Part shown: one piece after another, positions 1-7,154 of the stretch
Numbering within the stretch: position 1 is the first letter of the stretch
Layout: each line of letters begins with the position of its first letter
Assembly: GCA_964621615.1 (NCBI GenBank)
Contig: CAZUMW010000053.1
Span: forward strand, 1 to 28,244
Origin: CAZUMW01 sp964621615
GTDB taxonomy: Bacteria; Desulfobacterota; WTBG01; CAIYCZ01; CAIRTM01
Direction: 5' to 3'
DNA length: 28,244 nt
The notes under the pieces: model-generated
Told to the model about the DNA's origin: nothing
What the model saw: the letters and a program-made list of their open reading frames with translations, nothing else
The model's database searches: none
Made by a program: the position numbers and the translations under genes

Positions 1-29
1 GCCTCGTTTGCCGGACCGGCAAACGAGGC
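1..29 (-). terminator. Perfect inverted repeat, likely terminator
   Basis: A 14-bp perfect inverted repeat (GCCTCGTTTGCCGG and its complement) is separated by a single A. It lies 35 bases past the stop codon of the minus-strand gene ending at 65, where a terminator for that gene would be expected. Any U-tract on the minus strand would fall outside the window. On the plus strand no T-run follows. It could also be one copy of a dispersed palindrome. Confidence 0.55.
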
Positions 30-64
30 GCTTCCATGCTTCTGCGCTGCAGGGGAAACAGTTT

Positions 65-526
65 CTACCTGAGACCGATAAAATATGCGGTGCCAGACTC
101 CTCAAGTTCAAAATCAAGGCTCAATACATCCGGCTCATAGTACTCAATATTCGCAACGCCAAGGATAACCCGTCCGACAACGCTGACGCCGGTAATGTCA
201 AAAACATACTTACTGACAGATTCATCCACAACTTCAAATCCCGCTGAAAAGTTGCTGCCGGTTTCCGTGTATTCACCTTCCCCGCTCAGCTCTGAAATAT
301 CATCGTCAAATGACGATATCATAAATTCCTGCTCAGATCCGAAAACGAAAATGTCCTGTTTTATTTGACTTGCGGTACAATAATCACCCACATCCGCATT
401 GCAGTAGAGATAGACGGTAAAGCTGTTATCCGCAACGGACTGTATCTGTGCGGCAGTGCAGGGCACGGTCATCAGAAACAACAAGCTGGCAACCGCCATG
501 GCGACAACACAATTTTTAGTTCTCAT
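65..526 (-). CDS. Small secreted protein of unknown function
   Basis: This 153-residue protein has a clear Sec signal peptide: a positive N-terminus (MRTKNC), a hydrophobic core to about residue 22 and a likely cut after PCTAA near residue 26. The mature part is acidic, rich in Asp, Glu, Ser and Val, and predicted to be mostly beta strand, with two Cys in the segment YCNADVGDYC. I recognise no family; a small exported beta-sandwich is the most I can infer. The ATG at 526 is supported by an AAGGAGA ribosome site about 8 bases upstream. It lies about 150 bases downstream of the sulfur operon on the same strand and is probably its own unit, with a leader hairpin at 567-585 and a palindrome after its stop. 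Confidence 0.75.
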   Translation of the reverse strand: MRTKNCVVAMAVASLLFLMTVPCTAAQIQSVADNSFTVYLYCNADVGDYCTASQIKQDIFVFGSEQEFMISSFDDDISELSGEGEYTETGSNFSAGFEVVDESVSKYVFDITGVSVVGRVILGVANIEYYEPDVLSLDFELEESGTAYFIGLR

Positions 527-566
527 AAAAACTTCTCCTTTCTTCCATAAGGGGTTGTCTGTTTTT

Positions 567-585
567 GGATACGGCCTCCGTATCC
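567..585 (-). promoter_or_regulatory. Hairpin in the leader of the secreted-protein gene
   Basis: GGATACGG and CCGTATCC form a perfect 8-bp stem with a 3-base loop, about 40 bases upstream of the start at 526. No T-run follows on either strand, so it is more likely a leader structure or operator than an intrinsic terminator. A TATATA box further upstream on the minus strand (near 637-642) could be a -10 element, but no good -35 goes with it. Confidence 0.35.
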
Positions 586-676
586 GTTACCGGCTTATGT
601 ACAGGTTTTCTTCTTCATGCATGACCTTATATATACAGGTTTGCATCGTATTTTCCTGCACCTGCTCACATGATTC

Positions 677-820
677 TTATACATTAACATACGGACCGAG
701 CAGCCCGATCACGCCGATAACAATAAGATAGACAGCCACAATATAATTGAGAAGCCGCGGCTGTATCAGAATCAATATGCCGGCTACCAAAGCCAATGCT
801 GATTCCAGGGGTACATACAT
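677..820 (-). CDS. DUF3096-like one- or two-helix membrane protein, 47 residues
   Basis: This 47-codon gene has an ATG at 820 and TAA at 677-679, with a GGAGGGTGA ribosome site 8 to 16 bases upstream. The product is almost wholly hydrophobic: SALALVAGILILI, a short PRLLNY turn, then IVAVYLIVIGVIGLL and a final GPYVNV. The 'ALIAGILILI-P-LLNYIVAIYLIVIGLLGL' style pattern matches what I remember of the DUF3096 family of small bacterial membrane proteins, whose function is unknown. It is the last gene of the sulfur operon, 33 bases after the lipoprotein-like gene, so it may assist the YeeE/YedE proteins; that is inference. Its small size makes it easy to miss in automatic calling. Confidence 0.82.
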   Translation of the reverse strand: MYVPLESALALVAGILILIQPRLLNYIVAVYLIVIGVIGLLGPYVNV

Positions 821-853
821 CTTATTTTTCACCCTCCATATTCAGTGTTTTTT

Positions 854-1225
854 TCAGCTCAACGGTTTAACGGTAATGCTGACCGTATCCATGTCGATCA
901 AGCGATCATCCACATATAATTTGGCCTTTATCCGGTAAACCCCCATAGACTCATACATAACCCTTACAGCTCGACCGTCCTGAATAACCTCAACCTCTCC
1001 TCCTGTCGACTGCCAGACTATATCCACTTCATGTCCAGCTGTATTGGTCGAACGGGCCGATGCCGTCACCTTTTCCCCGACAAGGATTTCATGGTGGCTG
1101 ACATCGATCCAGAAAGTAATGTCATGGTATGCTGTCGTATAGTTTTTGGCACATGCCGCAGCACATAGGATCATCGCGGCAGCTGCCGTTATACAACCTG
1201 CAGAAACTGAAATTTTTCTTTTCAT
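854..1225 (-). CDS. Putative lipoprotein with Ig-like beta-sandwich domain
   Basis: This 123-residue protein starts at an ATG (1225) with a strong GGAGGAGGG ribosome site. Residues 1-26 are a signal sequence ending in LCAAACAKN. The AAAC stretch could be a weak lipobox, which would make it a lipoprotein, but the match is imperfect and ordinary signal peptidase I cleavage is also possible. The remainder (ITFWIDVSHHEILVGEKVTASAR...VDIVW...GVYRIKAKLYV...VSITV) has the alternating pattern of an Ig/PKD-like beta-sandwich, with 'VGEKVTASA' and 'YRIKAKLYVDDRLIDMDTVSITV' as typical strands. It sits between a YeeE-like gene (40 bases) and the DUF3096-like gene (33 bases), so it is probably an extracytoplasmic accessory of the sulfur operon. 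No specific family was recognised. Confidence 0.72.
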   Translation of the reverse strand: MKRKISVSAGCITAAAAMILCAAACAKNYTTAYHDITFWIDVSHHEILVGEKVTASARSTNTAGHEVDIVWQSTGGEVEVIQDGRAVRVMYESMGVYRIKAKLYVDDRLIDMDTVSITVKPLS

Positions 1226-1265
1226 GCTTCCCTCCTCCCATTATCTGGTTTCCAACGCTCGACAT

Positions 1266-1823
1266 TTACAGCCCAGCCCGTTCAATAAACATCAGGAACA
1301 GGGCTATACCGATACTTACAGGAATGATTACTGCCCACGGGTTTACCTTTAAAAGCTGTGGAAACGTCACCGCTCCGAATTCCCCCCGGTGCAAAATATG
1401 CTTTTCAATAGCCGGATACAGGGCCGCGTAAACACCGCAGCCGAAAATAATTCCCGGTATGCCCCCATATAAGGCGTCGAGCGCACCGTGTCCCGCAGCA
1501 CCCGCGATAGTTCCCGGACAATACCCGAGAAGAGCAAACCCGACACCGAAAATAAGACCACCAACAGCTGAAGAACCCCACGCGCCGGTCTTCGGGTGGA
1601 GCACGGCAAGCCCTGCAGCTTTCAGAATATATACACCGGTCATTCCGGTCAAAACAGCGGTAAGCATTATTTTTAACACGGTAAAATCCGTCAGCAGCAG
1701 CTGGCCCATAATAATGTCATAAATGGTTACACCGCCTTTTTGCAGCAGGAATCCGAATATAATCCCAATACACAGGCCGGCGAAAAGCTGAAGGTTTTTT
1801 TTCTGATGAATGCTCTGCAGCAT
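1266..1823 (-). CDS. YeeE/YedE family membrane protein, C-terminal half type
   Basis: This 185-residue integral membrane protein has about five hydrophobic segments. The signature GYCPGT (with GVGFALLG before it and IAGAAGHG after it) is the conserved Cys motif of YeeE/YedE sulfur transporters; the full-length family includes the thiosulfate importer TsuA. Half-size members usually come in pairs, and the partner half is encoded immediately upstream with only 13 bases between. ATG at 1823 follows a GAGGGG ribosome site. The likely role is uptake of thiosulfate or another reduced sulfur compound across the inner membrane through conserved Cys residues. The substrate cannot be read from sequence, and this pair type is also annotated simply as DUF6691/'YeeE/YedE'. 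Confidence 0.86.
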   Translation of the reverse strand: MLQSIHQKKNLQLFAGLCIGIIFGFLLQKGGVTIYDIIMGQLLLTDFTVLKIMLTAVLTGMTGVYILKAAGLAVLHPKTGAWGSSAVGGLIFGVGFALLGYCPGTIAGAAGHGALDALYGGIPGIIFGCGVYAALYPAIEKHILHRGEFGAVTFPQLLKVNPWAVIIPVSIGIALFLMFIERAGL

Positions 1824-1836
1824 ATGCCCCTCTGTG

Positions 1837-2505
1837 TTAAAGAATTCCCATCAGCAGGTGCGCGGTTGCAACGCCGCCAACGAACATTGCGGCAACTGCA
1901 ACCCAGCTGCTCACCGCAAGCTGAAGTGTGCCGCTAATGCCGTGGCCGCTGGTACAGCCCCCCGCCCACCGGGCGCCGATTCCCATTATTGACCCGCCGG
2001 CAAAGGCAGCGGCAAAGCGCAGCAGTACTGTATCGCCTGACTGCACGCGCCACATTTCTGGCAGAAAAACAAACGCAAACTCTCCGCTTAAAAAGGAAGA
2101 CAGGAATGCACCGACAATAACCCCGATAACCAGCATCCACTCCCAATCTACGCCGGGTTTGAATTTTTGATAGTACGCCTTTTGTTCAACGCCGGAACCG
2201 CGAAAAACCTTTTCGATCATGCCGGCACTTTTTGCATATGCAGTTGATATTCCGATGGGTTTGCTGGAAAACACAAATGCAATCCAGCTCAATATGCCGA
2301 TTCCTATACCGACGGCATAGGGCGACCAGCGCGGCCGAACAAACGGGTTGGCTGTGTTGGCGCCGGTTTTTGCAGCCTGCATCGCCGATTGTTCTTCCCG
2401 CTCTCCGCTCCGTTCTCCCTGTGCGATTGCCCCCGTTATATGCACGGCGCTTACAAATAAAAGCAAGGTAACCGTTATTACAAACACCCGTTTATACATA
2501 TCCAC
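1837..2505 (-). CDS. YeeE/YedE family membrane protein, N-terminal half type
   Basis: This 222-residue protein has an N-terminal hydrophobic segment (about residues 5-28), a polar linker rich in Glu, Ala and Gly, then several membrane helices. The motif GARWAGGCTSGHGISGT near residue 180 is diagnostic of YeeE/YedE sulfur transport proteins; its Cys is expected to contact the sulfur substrate. With the downstream GYCPGT protein it would reconstitute the two Cys-bearing halves of a TsuA-like transporter. The start is probably GTG at 2505, spaced well from an AAAGGA ribosome site, but ATG at 2499 (two codons on) is possible. It lies 17 bases after the MBL/rhodanese gene. The N-terminal segment could be a signal peptide or a first membrane helix. 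Confidence 0.86.
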   Translation of the reverse strand: MDMYKRVFVITVTLLLFVSAVHITGAIAQGERSGEREEQSAMQAAKTGANTANPFVRPRWSPYAVGIGIGILSWIAFVFSSKPIGISTAYAKSAGMIEKVFRGSGVEQKAYYQKFKPGVDWEWMLVIGVIVGAFLSSFLSGEFAFVFLPEMWRVQSGDTVLLRFAAAFAGGSIMGIGARWAGGCTSGHGISGTLQLAVSSWVAVAAMFVGGVATAHLLMGIL

Positions 2506-2522
2506 GTTGATCCTTTCAGATT

Positions 2523-3887
2523 TCAGGCAACGTCTAAAAATCCGCTTGCTTTATAGGCCGCCATAGATCCCAGGCAGTCCTCAACCTTATCAAAACCATT
2601 GTTTTTCAGCACGGACGCAGCAATAATAGCCCGGCGCCCGCTGCCGCAATACGTGACAACCGGTTTGTCGCGCGGCACGGAATCCAGATTATCTGCAATT
2701 TCTCCTGCATATATATGCAGAGCCCCCGGCAAATGACCGCTATAGAACTCATCGCGGCCGCGCACGTCGACAAGGGTCATCTTTTCCCCCGTATCGATGC
2801 GCCGTTTAACATCGACGATTGTGACAGCGCCGATCCGTTCAAACATACGGCCGCTTGTTTCCCACGCATGCATTCCCTGCTCAAGATAGCCGATAACAGA
2901 ATCATAGCCCAGGCGCACCAGATGCCGCACCGCTGTTTCAACATGATCCCTTTGTTCGGCTACAATACCGATCGGGCGATCATAGGATAAAAACCATCCG
3001 GCAAATGCCGGTACCATCCCGAGCGGAATCGTAATGCTGCCGGTTATATAGGCACCGGCTATAGCCTCGGGGCTGCGCACATCAAGCACCTGCATTCCCA
3101 TGTCGATCTCACGGGCAAATTCGTCCGGCCCGTGAGGCTCCGGCTGGGGCAACCGCTCAAAAACCGGTGCACCATGCTGGTTATACTGCTCCATCCGGCG
3201 GAAATACGGTGGTATGTAATGGTGCTCCGCAACTTTTTTTTCAATAAATTCATTTTTTTCAAGCTGAAGCATCGGATTGTACAGGCGCTCATAGCCGATA
3301 GTGGAAAATTCTCTTGATGCCATCCCCGCCCCGCAGACCGATCCGGCACCATGTGCAGGGCACACTATAGCCTGATCCCCGAGCGGAAGCAGCGTGTTCA
3401 TAATGCTGTCATAAAGCAGGCCGGCAACCTCCTTCTTCCTGTCCGGAAAAAAATCGGTGCGCCCCACATCGCTGATGAACAAGGCATCGCCGGTAAAAAC
3501 CGCTACCGGCTTTTCTCCAAACGCGCGGTCCCGCACGCTGATCGATATGCTTTCATATGTATGGCCCGGTGTTTCATGGACCTGCAGCAACACATCGCCG
3601 AGCTGAAAGGTGTCACCTGCTGAAACCGGTTGACCATAGGTAAAATTCATGTGTGGTCCATGATATATTGCAGCTCCGGTTAAATGAGAAAGGCGGCCTG
3701 ACCCGATAGCATAATCCTCATTACGGTGCGTTTCAAAGATATGTGTTATACGTGCCCCGTTTTGCCTGGCAATATCGATATATATGTCGCAGTCACGTCT
3801 GGGATCGATGACGGCAGCCGCTGCTTCATCGCCGATAATGTAGGATAGATGGGCTATACCTTCTGAATGTATTTTTTCCAAAAACAT
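2523..3887 (-). CDS. MBL-fold persulfide dioxygenase-like protein with two rhodanese domains
   Basis: This 454-residue protein has an N-terminal metallo-beta-lactamase domain (about 1-240) of the ETHE1/persulfide dioxygenase type. Candidate metal ligands are His54 in THRNEDY, His109 in TPGH, Asp134 in FTGD and His179 in CPAH. THRNEDY replaces the usual THxHADH, which fits a single iron rather than two zincs. Rhodanese domain 1 (about 260-350) has GIVAEQRD where the active Cys should be and is probably inactive. Rhodanese domain 2 (about 365-450) has Cys414 in YCGSGRR and should be active. ATG at 3887 is chosen because it follows AGGGAGGA and begins MFLEKIHSEGIAHLSY, like family members; the open frame extends to 4040. 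It heads the YeeE operon, suggesting persulfide handling after sulfur import. Confidence 0.9.
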   Translation of the reverse strand: MFLEKIHSEGIAHLSYIIGDEAAAAVIDPRRDCDIYIDIARQNGARITHIFETHRNEDYAIGSGRLSHLTGAAIYHGPHMNFTYGQPVSAGDTFQLGDVLLQVHETPGHTYESISISVRDRAFGEKPVAVFTGDALFISDVGRTDFFPDRKKEVAGLLYDSIMNTLLPLGDQAIVCPAHGAGSVCGAGMASREFSTIGYERLYNPMLQLEKNEFIEKKVAEHHYIPPYFRRMEQYNQHGAPVFERLPQPEPHGPDEFAREIDMGMQVLDVRSPEAIAGAYITGSITIPLGMVPAFAGWFLSYDRPIGIVAEQRDHVETAVRHLVRLGYDSVIGYLEQGMHAWETSGRMFERIGAVTIVDVKRRIDTGEKMTLVDVRGRDEFYSGHLPGALHIYAGEIADNLDSVPRDKPVVTYCGSGRRAIIAASVLKNNGFDKVEDCLGSMAAYKASGFLDVA

Positions 3888-4267
3888 ATGTTCCTCCCTT
3901 GAGATACGTAAATGTCCGCGGAACTTCCTGTCGCTTTTCATGAATACCGCAAAAGCCATGCCACTCACACAAAAGGCAGCGCGACAAGAAAAAAAAGAAA
4001 CTAATATCAAATTGTTAGGCACAGAACGCAGACACAGCACCCAAGTGCAGCCTGTGTAATCTTTTTACACACTCATGAGCGGAACTGTATAAAAAAAACA
4101 CACAAGCCGGCAGAAACAGGCATTAACAGCAAAAAAAAGGGATGCAGCGGGAACCTGCTTGTTTTCCAACTCCCGCTAAAGATAATACGTAGCCGGGCAC
4201 GGCTCAGAAAAAAGGCACTGTCTTATGAATAAAAAAAAGGCGGGAATATCGCAGAAAAGCTTTTGAA
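3888..4267. other. Intergenic stretch upstream of the sulfur operon
   Basis: No convincing gene lies here. It should hold the sulfur-operon promoter; a TTGATA hexamer occurs on the minus strand (near 4008-4013), but no good -10 follows at the right distance. The stretch has many A-runs and, at 4146-4177, a hairpin that may end the preceding minus-strand gene. Confidence 0.5.
4127..4177 (-). terminator. Possible terminator after the zinc-finger-like gene
   Basis: AGCGGGA (4146-4152) and TCCCGCT (4171-4177) form a 7-bp stem on the minus strand, followed within about 7 bases by a run of eight U in the transcript. It lies about 90 bases past the stop of the gene at 4268. The long loop and the offset of the U-run weaken the call. 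Confidence 0.4.
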
Positions 4268-4669
4268 TTATATATTGTTCTGAGATGAGCCGATTGTGTC
4301 GGGAAATGCGTTATCGATCTCCTGAAGAAGTGCTTCATTATCAGCCGCATGACGGCGCATGCGATCCTTAAGCCATTGCACAGCGGCTTTAACATCATCT
4401 GCTAAAAACGCGGCCTGACCGTTATCAGCAGCAACCCTGATATGCTCGGGTGTACATAGTTTCCCGCTGAGCGGCTCCGGAGACGGTCCGGCTATGCTCG
4501 TGCGAAGCGCTCGTATCCTGCTGCTGTATGCTTCGGTCCCCTGATAGGGAAATGAGCGGGCACACTGCTCTGAACAAAACACCGTCAAATCGAAGCGAAG
4601 CAGTTCCTGCATTGTCGCTCCGCCCACATCCATCGGTTTTCCGCAGGCAAAACAGCGCGCTGACGGCAT
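4268..4669 (-). CDS. Hypothetical protein with CxxC...CxxxC zinc-finger-like N-terminus
   Basis: This 133-residue protein carries Cys6-x2-Cys9 (CFACGKPM) and Cys32-x3-Cys36 (FCSEQCA), a spacing like treble-clef/TRASH-type zinc fingers, so residues 1-40 probably bind one metal ion. The rest is hydrophilic and helical (AVQWLKDRMRRHAADNEALLQEIDNAF). I recognise no named family. ATG at 4669 follows a GGAG ribosome site. The next gene upstream (ending at 4781) is 111 bases away and also small and acidic; a stem GCCTGT-TG-ACAGGC lies between them. Role unknown; metal sensing or a nucleic-acid or protein-binding adaptor are possible but not shown. Confidence 0.68.
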   Translation of the reverse strand: MPSARCFACGKPMDVGGATMQELLRFDLTVFCSEQCARSFPYQGTEAYSSRIRALRTSIAGPSPEPLSGKLCTPEHIRVAADNGQAAFLADDVKAAVQWLKDRMRRHAADNEALLQEIDNAFPDTIGSSQNNI

Positions 4670-4780
4670 TGCGTACTATCTCCAGAAGAACTGAGTAGCG
4701 CCCCCCTGAAACAGCAGCCGGCCTGTTGACAGGCGTTCGGCACTCATAGACGAAACTTCTGCAGCTGACCGTATACGCTG

Positions 4781-4957
4781 CTACTGGACACCCTGTACCG
4801 GCAGCTCGACTTCGATTTCTGTTTCATTGGTATTGATGAGGACGACTTTTATAACCGCTTCATCGTCAAGATTTTCCGGGCAAAGGATTTTATAATCCTC
4901 CTTATCCCATTGCTGCTTGACTGTATCGGGAAGCAAATCATAGATTGTAGGATTCAT
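4781..4957 (-). CDS. Small acidic hypothetical protein, 58 residues
   Basis: The product begins MNPTIYDLLPDTVKQQWDKED and ends with a beta-rich segment AVIKVVLINTNETEIEVELPV. The open frame runs back to an ATG at 5032, but that one has no ribosome site, while ATG at 4957 follows AGGGAG at good spacing, so the shorter form is chosen. The added 25 residues in the longer form look unlike the rest. The protein has no signal peptide or membrane segment. No family recognised. It is divergent from the V-ATPase operon and shares its roughly 310-base upstream region. Confidence 0.6.
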   Translation of the reverse strand: MNPTIYDLLPDTVKQQWDKEDYKILCPENLDDEAVIKVVLINTNETEIEVELPVQGVQ

Positions 4958-5171
4958 GCATAAAACTCCCTGTGTGACGTGAGTCTGGCAACCAAAATCA
5001 GTGTGCAGATATGTCTGCGCAGCTTCAACCATAACAGAATCTTTTGGTGAGAATCAATCGGAAAAGCGAATAAACGCAAAATATAAACAGTACGCTCAGC
5101 CCCTGCTGTGTAGCATGTACCTCTATACTGCACGGACTCCCGACTATCTAATTTTATATAAAACAATATCA

Positions 5172-5199
5172 TTGATATTACAATATTTTGTGCTATGAA
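5172..5199 (+). promoter_or_regulatory. Predicted sigma-70 promoter of the V-ATPase operon
   Basis: The -35 box TTGATA (5172-5177) is followed after 16 bases by TATGAA (5194-5199), preceded by TGC, which makes an extended -10. Transcription would start near 5206, inside the hairpin at 5201-5221, about 65 bases before the first start codon. Confidence 0.5.
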
Positions 5200-5200
5200 A

Positions 5201-5221
5201 ATAAATAAGGGGGTTATTTAT
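5201..5221 (+). promoter_or_regulatory. AT-rich hairpin in the V-ATPase operon leader
   Basis: ATAAATAA and TTATTTAT form a perfect 8-bp stem around a GGGGG loop, followed by TTTTTATTT. It resembles a weak terminator or attenuator placed just at or after the predicted promoter. Its AT-only stem makes strong termination unlikely. Confidence 0.4.
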
Positions 5222-5269
5222 TTTTTATTTCGCAAGTTTTTTTAATACGTTGGAGAGGGGGGCGAGGGG

Positions 5270-5824
5270 ATGCTTCACTTAATTTCTGACAAACTCGTAA
5301 AACTCGTCGAAACAAATGCGGATACCATTATAACTCGATGGGTCCAACGTCTGCAATCAGATCCCACCACCACTTCCTTTCATGACGATGAGCTGAAAAA
5401 ATTTGAAATCAAAGCCCGCATGGTGCTCGATGAGCTCGGCAAATGGGTAAGCTATGACACCCCCAAAGAGGATGTCGGCAGAAAGTATGCCCTCGAGGGA
5501 GCAGGGCTTTTCAGAATGAATATACCGCTGTGCGAGGGTATACGTGCGCTTGTTTTGCTGAAGCGGACTCTGTGGCTTTTTGTTATGTATGAAAGCGCTT
5601 TCGACACAGCCCTTGAGCTGAACCAGATGCGGGAGCTGAACGACCGCGTTGTGCTTTTTTTTGACCGGGCTATATATTATTTCATCCGCGGCTACCTGGA
5701 GGCAATGAATTGCAGAATAAAGGAGCTCTGGGGTCTTACCGAAGAACAAACGCAGGAAATATTTTTTGATAAATCATTTTACGGCAAAGTCTGTACCGGG
5801 CAACAGGGCATACATATCTCTTAA
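5270..5824 (+). CDS. RsbRD N-terminal domain-like sensor protein
   Basis: This 184-residue, all-helical cytosolic protein begins with LISDKLVKLVETNADTIITRWVQRL and contains IPLCEGIRALVLLKRTLWLFV and VVLFFDRAIYYFIRGYLEAMN. These patterns resemble the RsbRD N-terminal domain (related to non-haem globin sensors of stressosome RsbR proteins), which senses an unknown signal or mediates dimerisation. No STAS, kinase or other output domain follows. ATG at 5270 sits behind a purine-rich GGAGAGGGGGGCGAGGGG stretch. It is the first gene of the V-ATPase operon, 22 bases before the coiled-coil stalk gene, so it may regulate assembly or activity of the pump; this is inference from position. Confidence 0.72.
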   Translation: MLHLISDKLVKLVETNADTIITRWVQRLQSDPTTTSFHDDELKKFEIKARMVLDELGKWVSYDTPKEDVGRKYALEGAGLFRMNIPLCEGIRALVLLKRTLWLFVMYESAFDTALELNQMRELNDRVVLFFDRAIYYFIRGYLEAMNCRIKELWGLTEEQTQEIFFDKSFYGKVCTGQQGIHIS

Positions 5825-5846
5825 TCACTTACAGACAGGTTCTGCA

Positions 5847-6170
5847 ATGACCGAGGCGGCAGCCGAAAGCATAATTGCCCGTGTAGTAGCTGTGGAAAAA
5901 CAGTACGCAAAAGAGGTTGAGCGGGCTGAAGCTGAAAACGGCATGCGGGTAGAGGCGCACAAGAAGAGACTCGAGCAAAAAAAAGCAGCCCACGAAAAAA
6001 AAGTGCGCGAAAGCAACAAACAACAGCTGGATGCCGCTATTGAAAAAGCCGGCCGCGAGGCTGCAGAAAAGCTTCGCCTGCTTGAAGACGAATGGGCAAA
6101 GCTGCATGACGATACCGCCCTGCTCGCAGCCGCCCGGCGCACAATAGCTGAGATTATTCTCAAAGAATAA
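5847..6170 (+). CDS. V-type ATPase peripheral-stalk subunit G/H-like coiled coil
   Basis: This 107-residue protein is dominated by a charged coiled coil (about residues 10-90: VEKQYAKEVERAEAENG...HKKRLEQKKAAHEKKVRESNKQQ), the architecture of archaeal AhaH and bacterial/eukaryotic V-ATPase subunit G, which pairs with subunit E in the peripheral stalk. The open frame begins at 5766, inside the preceding gene, but MTEAAAESIIARVV at 5847 is the natural family N-terminus and avoids a 59-base overlap. The ribosome site there is weak. It sits 18 bases before subunit C. Sequence identity to named families is low in coiled coils, so the assignment leans on size and operon position. Confidence 0.78.
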   Translation: MTEAAAESIIARVVAVEKQYAKEVERAEAENGMRVEAHKKRLEQKKAAHEKKVRESNKQQLDAAIEKAGREAAEKLRLLEDEWAKLHDDTALLAAARRTIAEIILKE

Positions 6171-6188
6171 TGCGGTAAGGACACGGCC

Positions 6189-7154
6189 ATGCAGCCGTAT
6201 ACAGACAGACTGTATGTGCACGCCAAATTGTTTGCCCGCCGCGCACAAATGCTGCTGCGCGACGATTATATACACCTGCTTAATGCCGGCTCTCTCGAAA
6301 GCGCGTTTCCCGATCTTGCTCCGAAGAGCCCAGCCGGTGAGCATATCCATATAAAAGAACAGCTCTTCCGGGATGAAACCGCTCCTGTCCGGAACCTGAT
6401 CGATATCAGCATACCATACCGCCCTCTTTTAAAAGCATTTTTGCGACTGTTCGAAGCAGAAAACGCAAAGCAGCTGCTTGCACAATCATACGGGCGCACT
6501 CAATTTGTTACGCTCTGGTTCGACATATCCCCCCATCACCGGCTTGAGCGCGATCTGCTCAAAGCATCCCTGTCGCGCGGGGAGCTTCTCGGCATACTGC
6601 ATAACACCTGCATATATCAGCAGGTGCTTTCTGAAAGCGATTACGGCAGGTACGAATGCATCGAAACAGGCATAGATATAAACACCGCCCGCGGCTTTCT
6701 TATAAGCATTAAAGAGGCATGCGGCTTTAGAGACACGGCCGTGCATGCTGTAGCCGCGCTAAAGCTTTGCCTGCTGCGGCGCATGTTTCATATGCGCCTG
6801 ACCCGTTACTGCGGCATGGACAGCACGCAGGCTGAGCAGCACCTTGCCGGGATTACCGGGCTTATGCGTGAGGCTGCTGACGAGCAGCGCGGAATACACT
6901 GCATAGATGTTCGAATCGACCGCGCCCACGGGCTGAGCAGCTGCGACACAGCCGGGCGTGAGCTGGCATATGAGCTGTATTTCTGGTCTCATGTGTGGAA
7001 ATACTTTTCCCGTGATTTTCACTCGCCGGCATGCGTGGTGTGCTATCTGCTTCTTCTCTTGTATCAGATCCGCAATCTTTTTTGTGTTGTAGAGGGGTTC
7101 AGGTTCCGCCTTCCCCCGGAGGAAATTCAAAAGCGGCTCATAGTGGGGCACTGA
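6189..7154 (+). CDS. atpC: V-type ATPase subunit C (AC39/d type)
   Basis: This 321-residue, mainly helical soluble protein fits the V-ATPase C (archaeal/bacterial; eukaryotic d, AC39) family: N-terminal YTDRLYVHAKLFARRAQMLLRDDYIHLLNA resembles the family start where the three-lobed protein begins, and ISIPYRPLLKAFLRLFEAENAKQLL is typical of the internal repeat. Subunit C caps the membrane ring and couples it to the central stalk D/F. The ATG follows AAGGA. Its stop overlaps the start of the I gene as TGATG. In Thermus, Enterococcus and archaea the C gene lies after E; here it precedes I, an unusual position. Confidence 0.82.
   Translation: MQPYTDRLYVHAKLFARRAQMLLRDDYIHLLNAGSLESAFPDLAPKSPAGEHIHIKEQLFRDETAPVRNLIDISIPYRPLLKAFLRLFEAENAKQLLAQSYGRTQFVTLWFDISPHHRLERDLLKASLSRGELLGILHNTCIYQQVLSESDYGRYECIETGIDINTARGFLISIKEACGFRDTAVHAVAALKLCLLRRMFHMRLTRYCGMDSTQAEQHLAGITGLMREAADEQRGIHCIDVRIDRAHGLSSCDTAGRELAYELYFWSHVWKYFSRDFHSPACVVCYLLLLLYQIRNLFCVVEGFRFRLPPEEIQKRLIVGH

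Larger units (their letters stand above)
4958..5269. other. Divergent intergenic region before the V-ATPase operon
   Basis: This AT-rich stretch separates a minus-strand small gene from the plus-strand V-ATPase operon. It contains the predicted operon promoter (5172-5199) and an AT hairpin (5201-5221). I see no gene in it. Confidence 0.6.

Noticed and set aside
3888..4040. Upstream extension of the MBL/rhodanese protein to 4040
   Set aside because: The extra 51 residues do not resemble the family start, while ATG 3887 has a strong ribosome site and a family-like N-terminus.
5766..5846. Earlier start for the coiled-coil stalk gene
   Set aside because: It would overlap the preceding gene by 59 bases and adds 27 residues with no coiled-coil character.
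7031..7153. Earlier start for subunit I
   Set aside because: The added part lies inside subunit C in another frame; the TGATG overlap at 7154 gives the family N-terminus.
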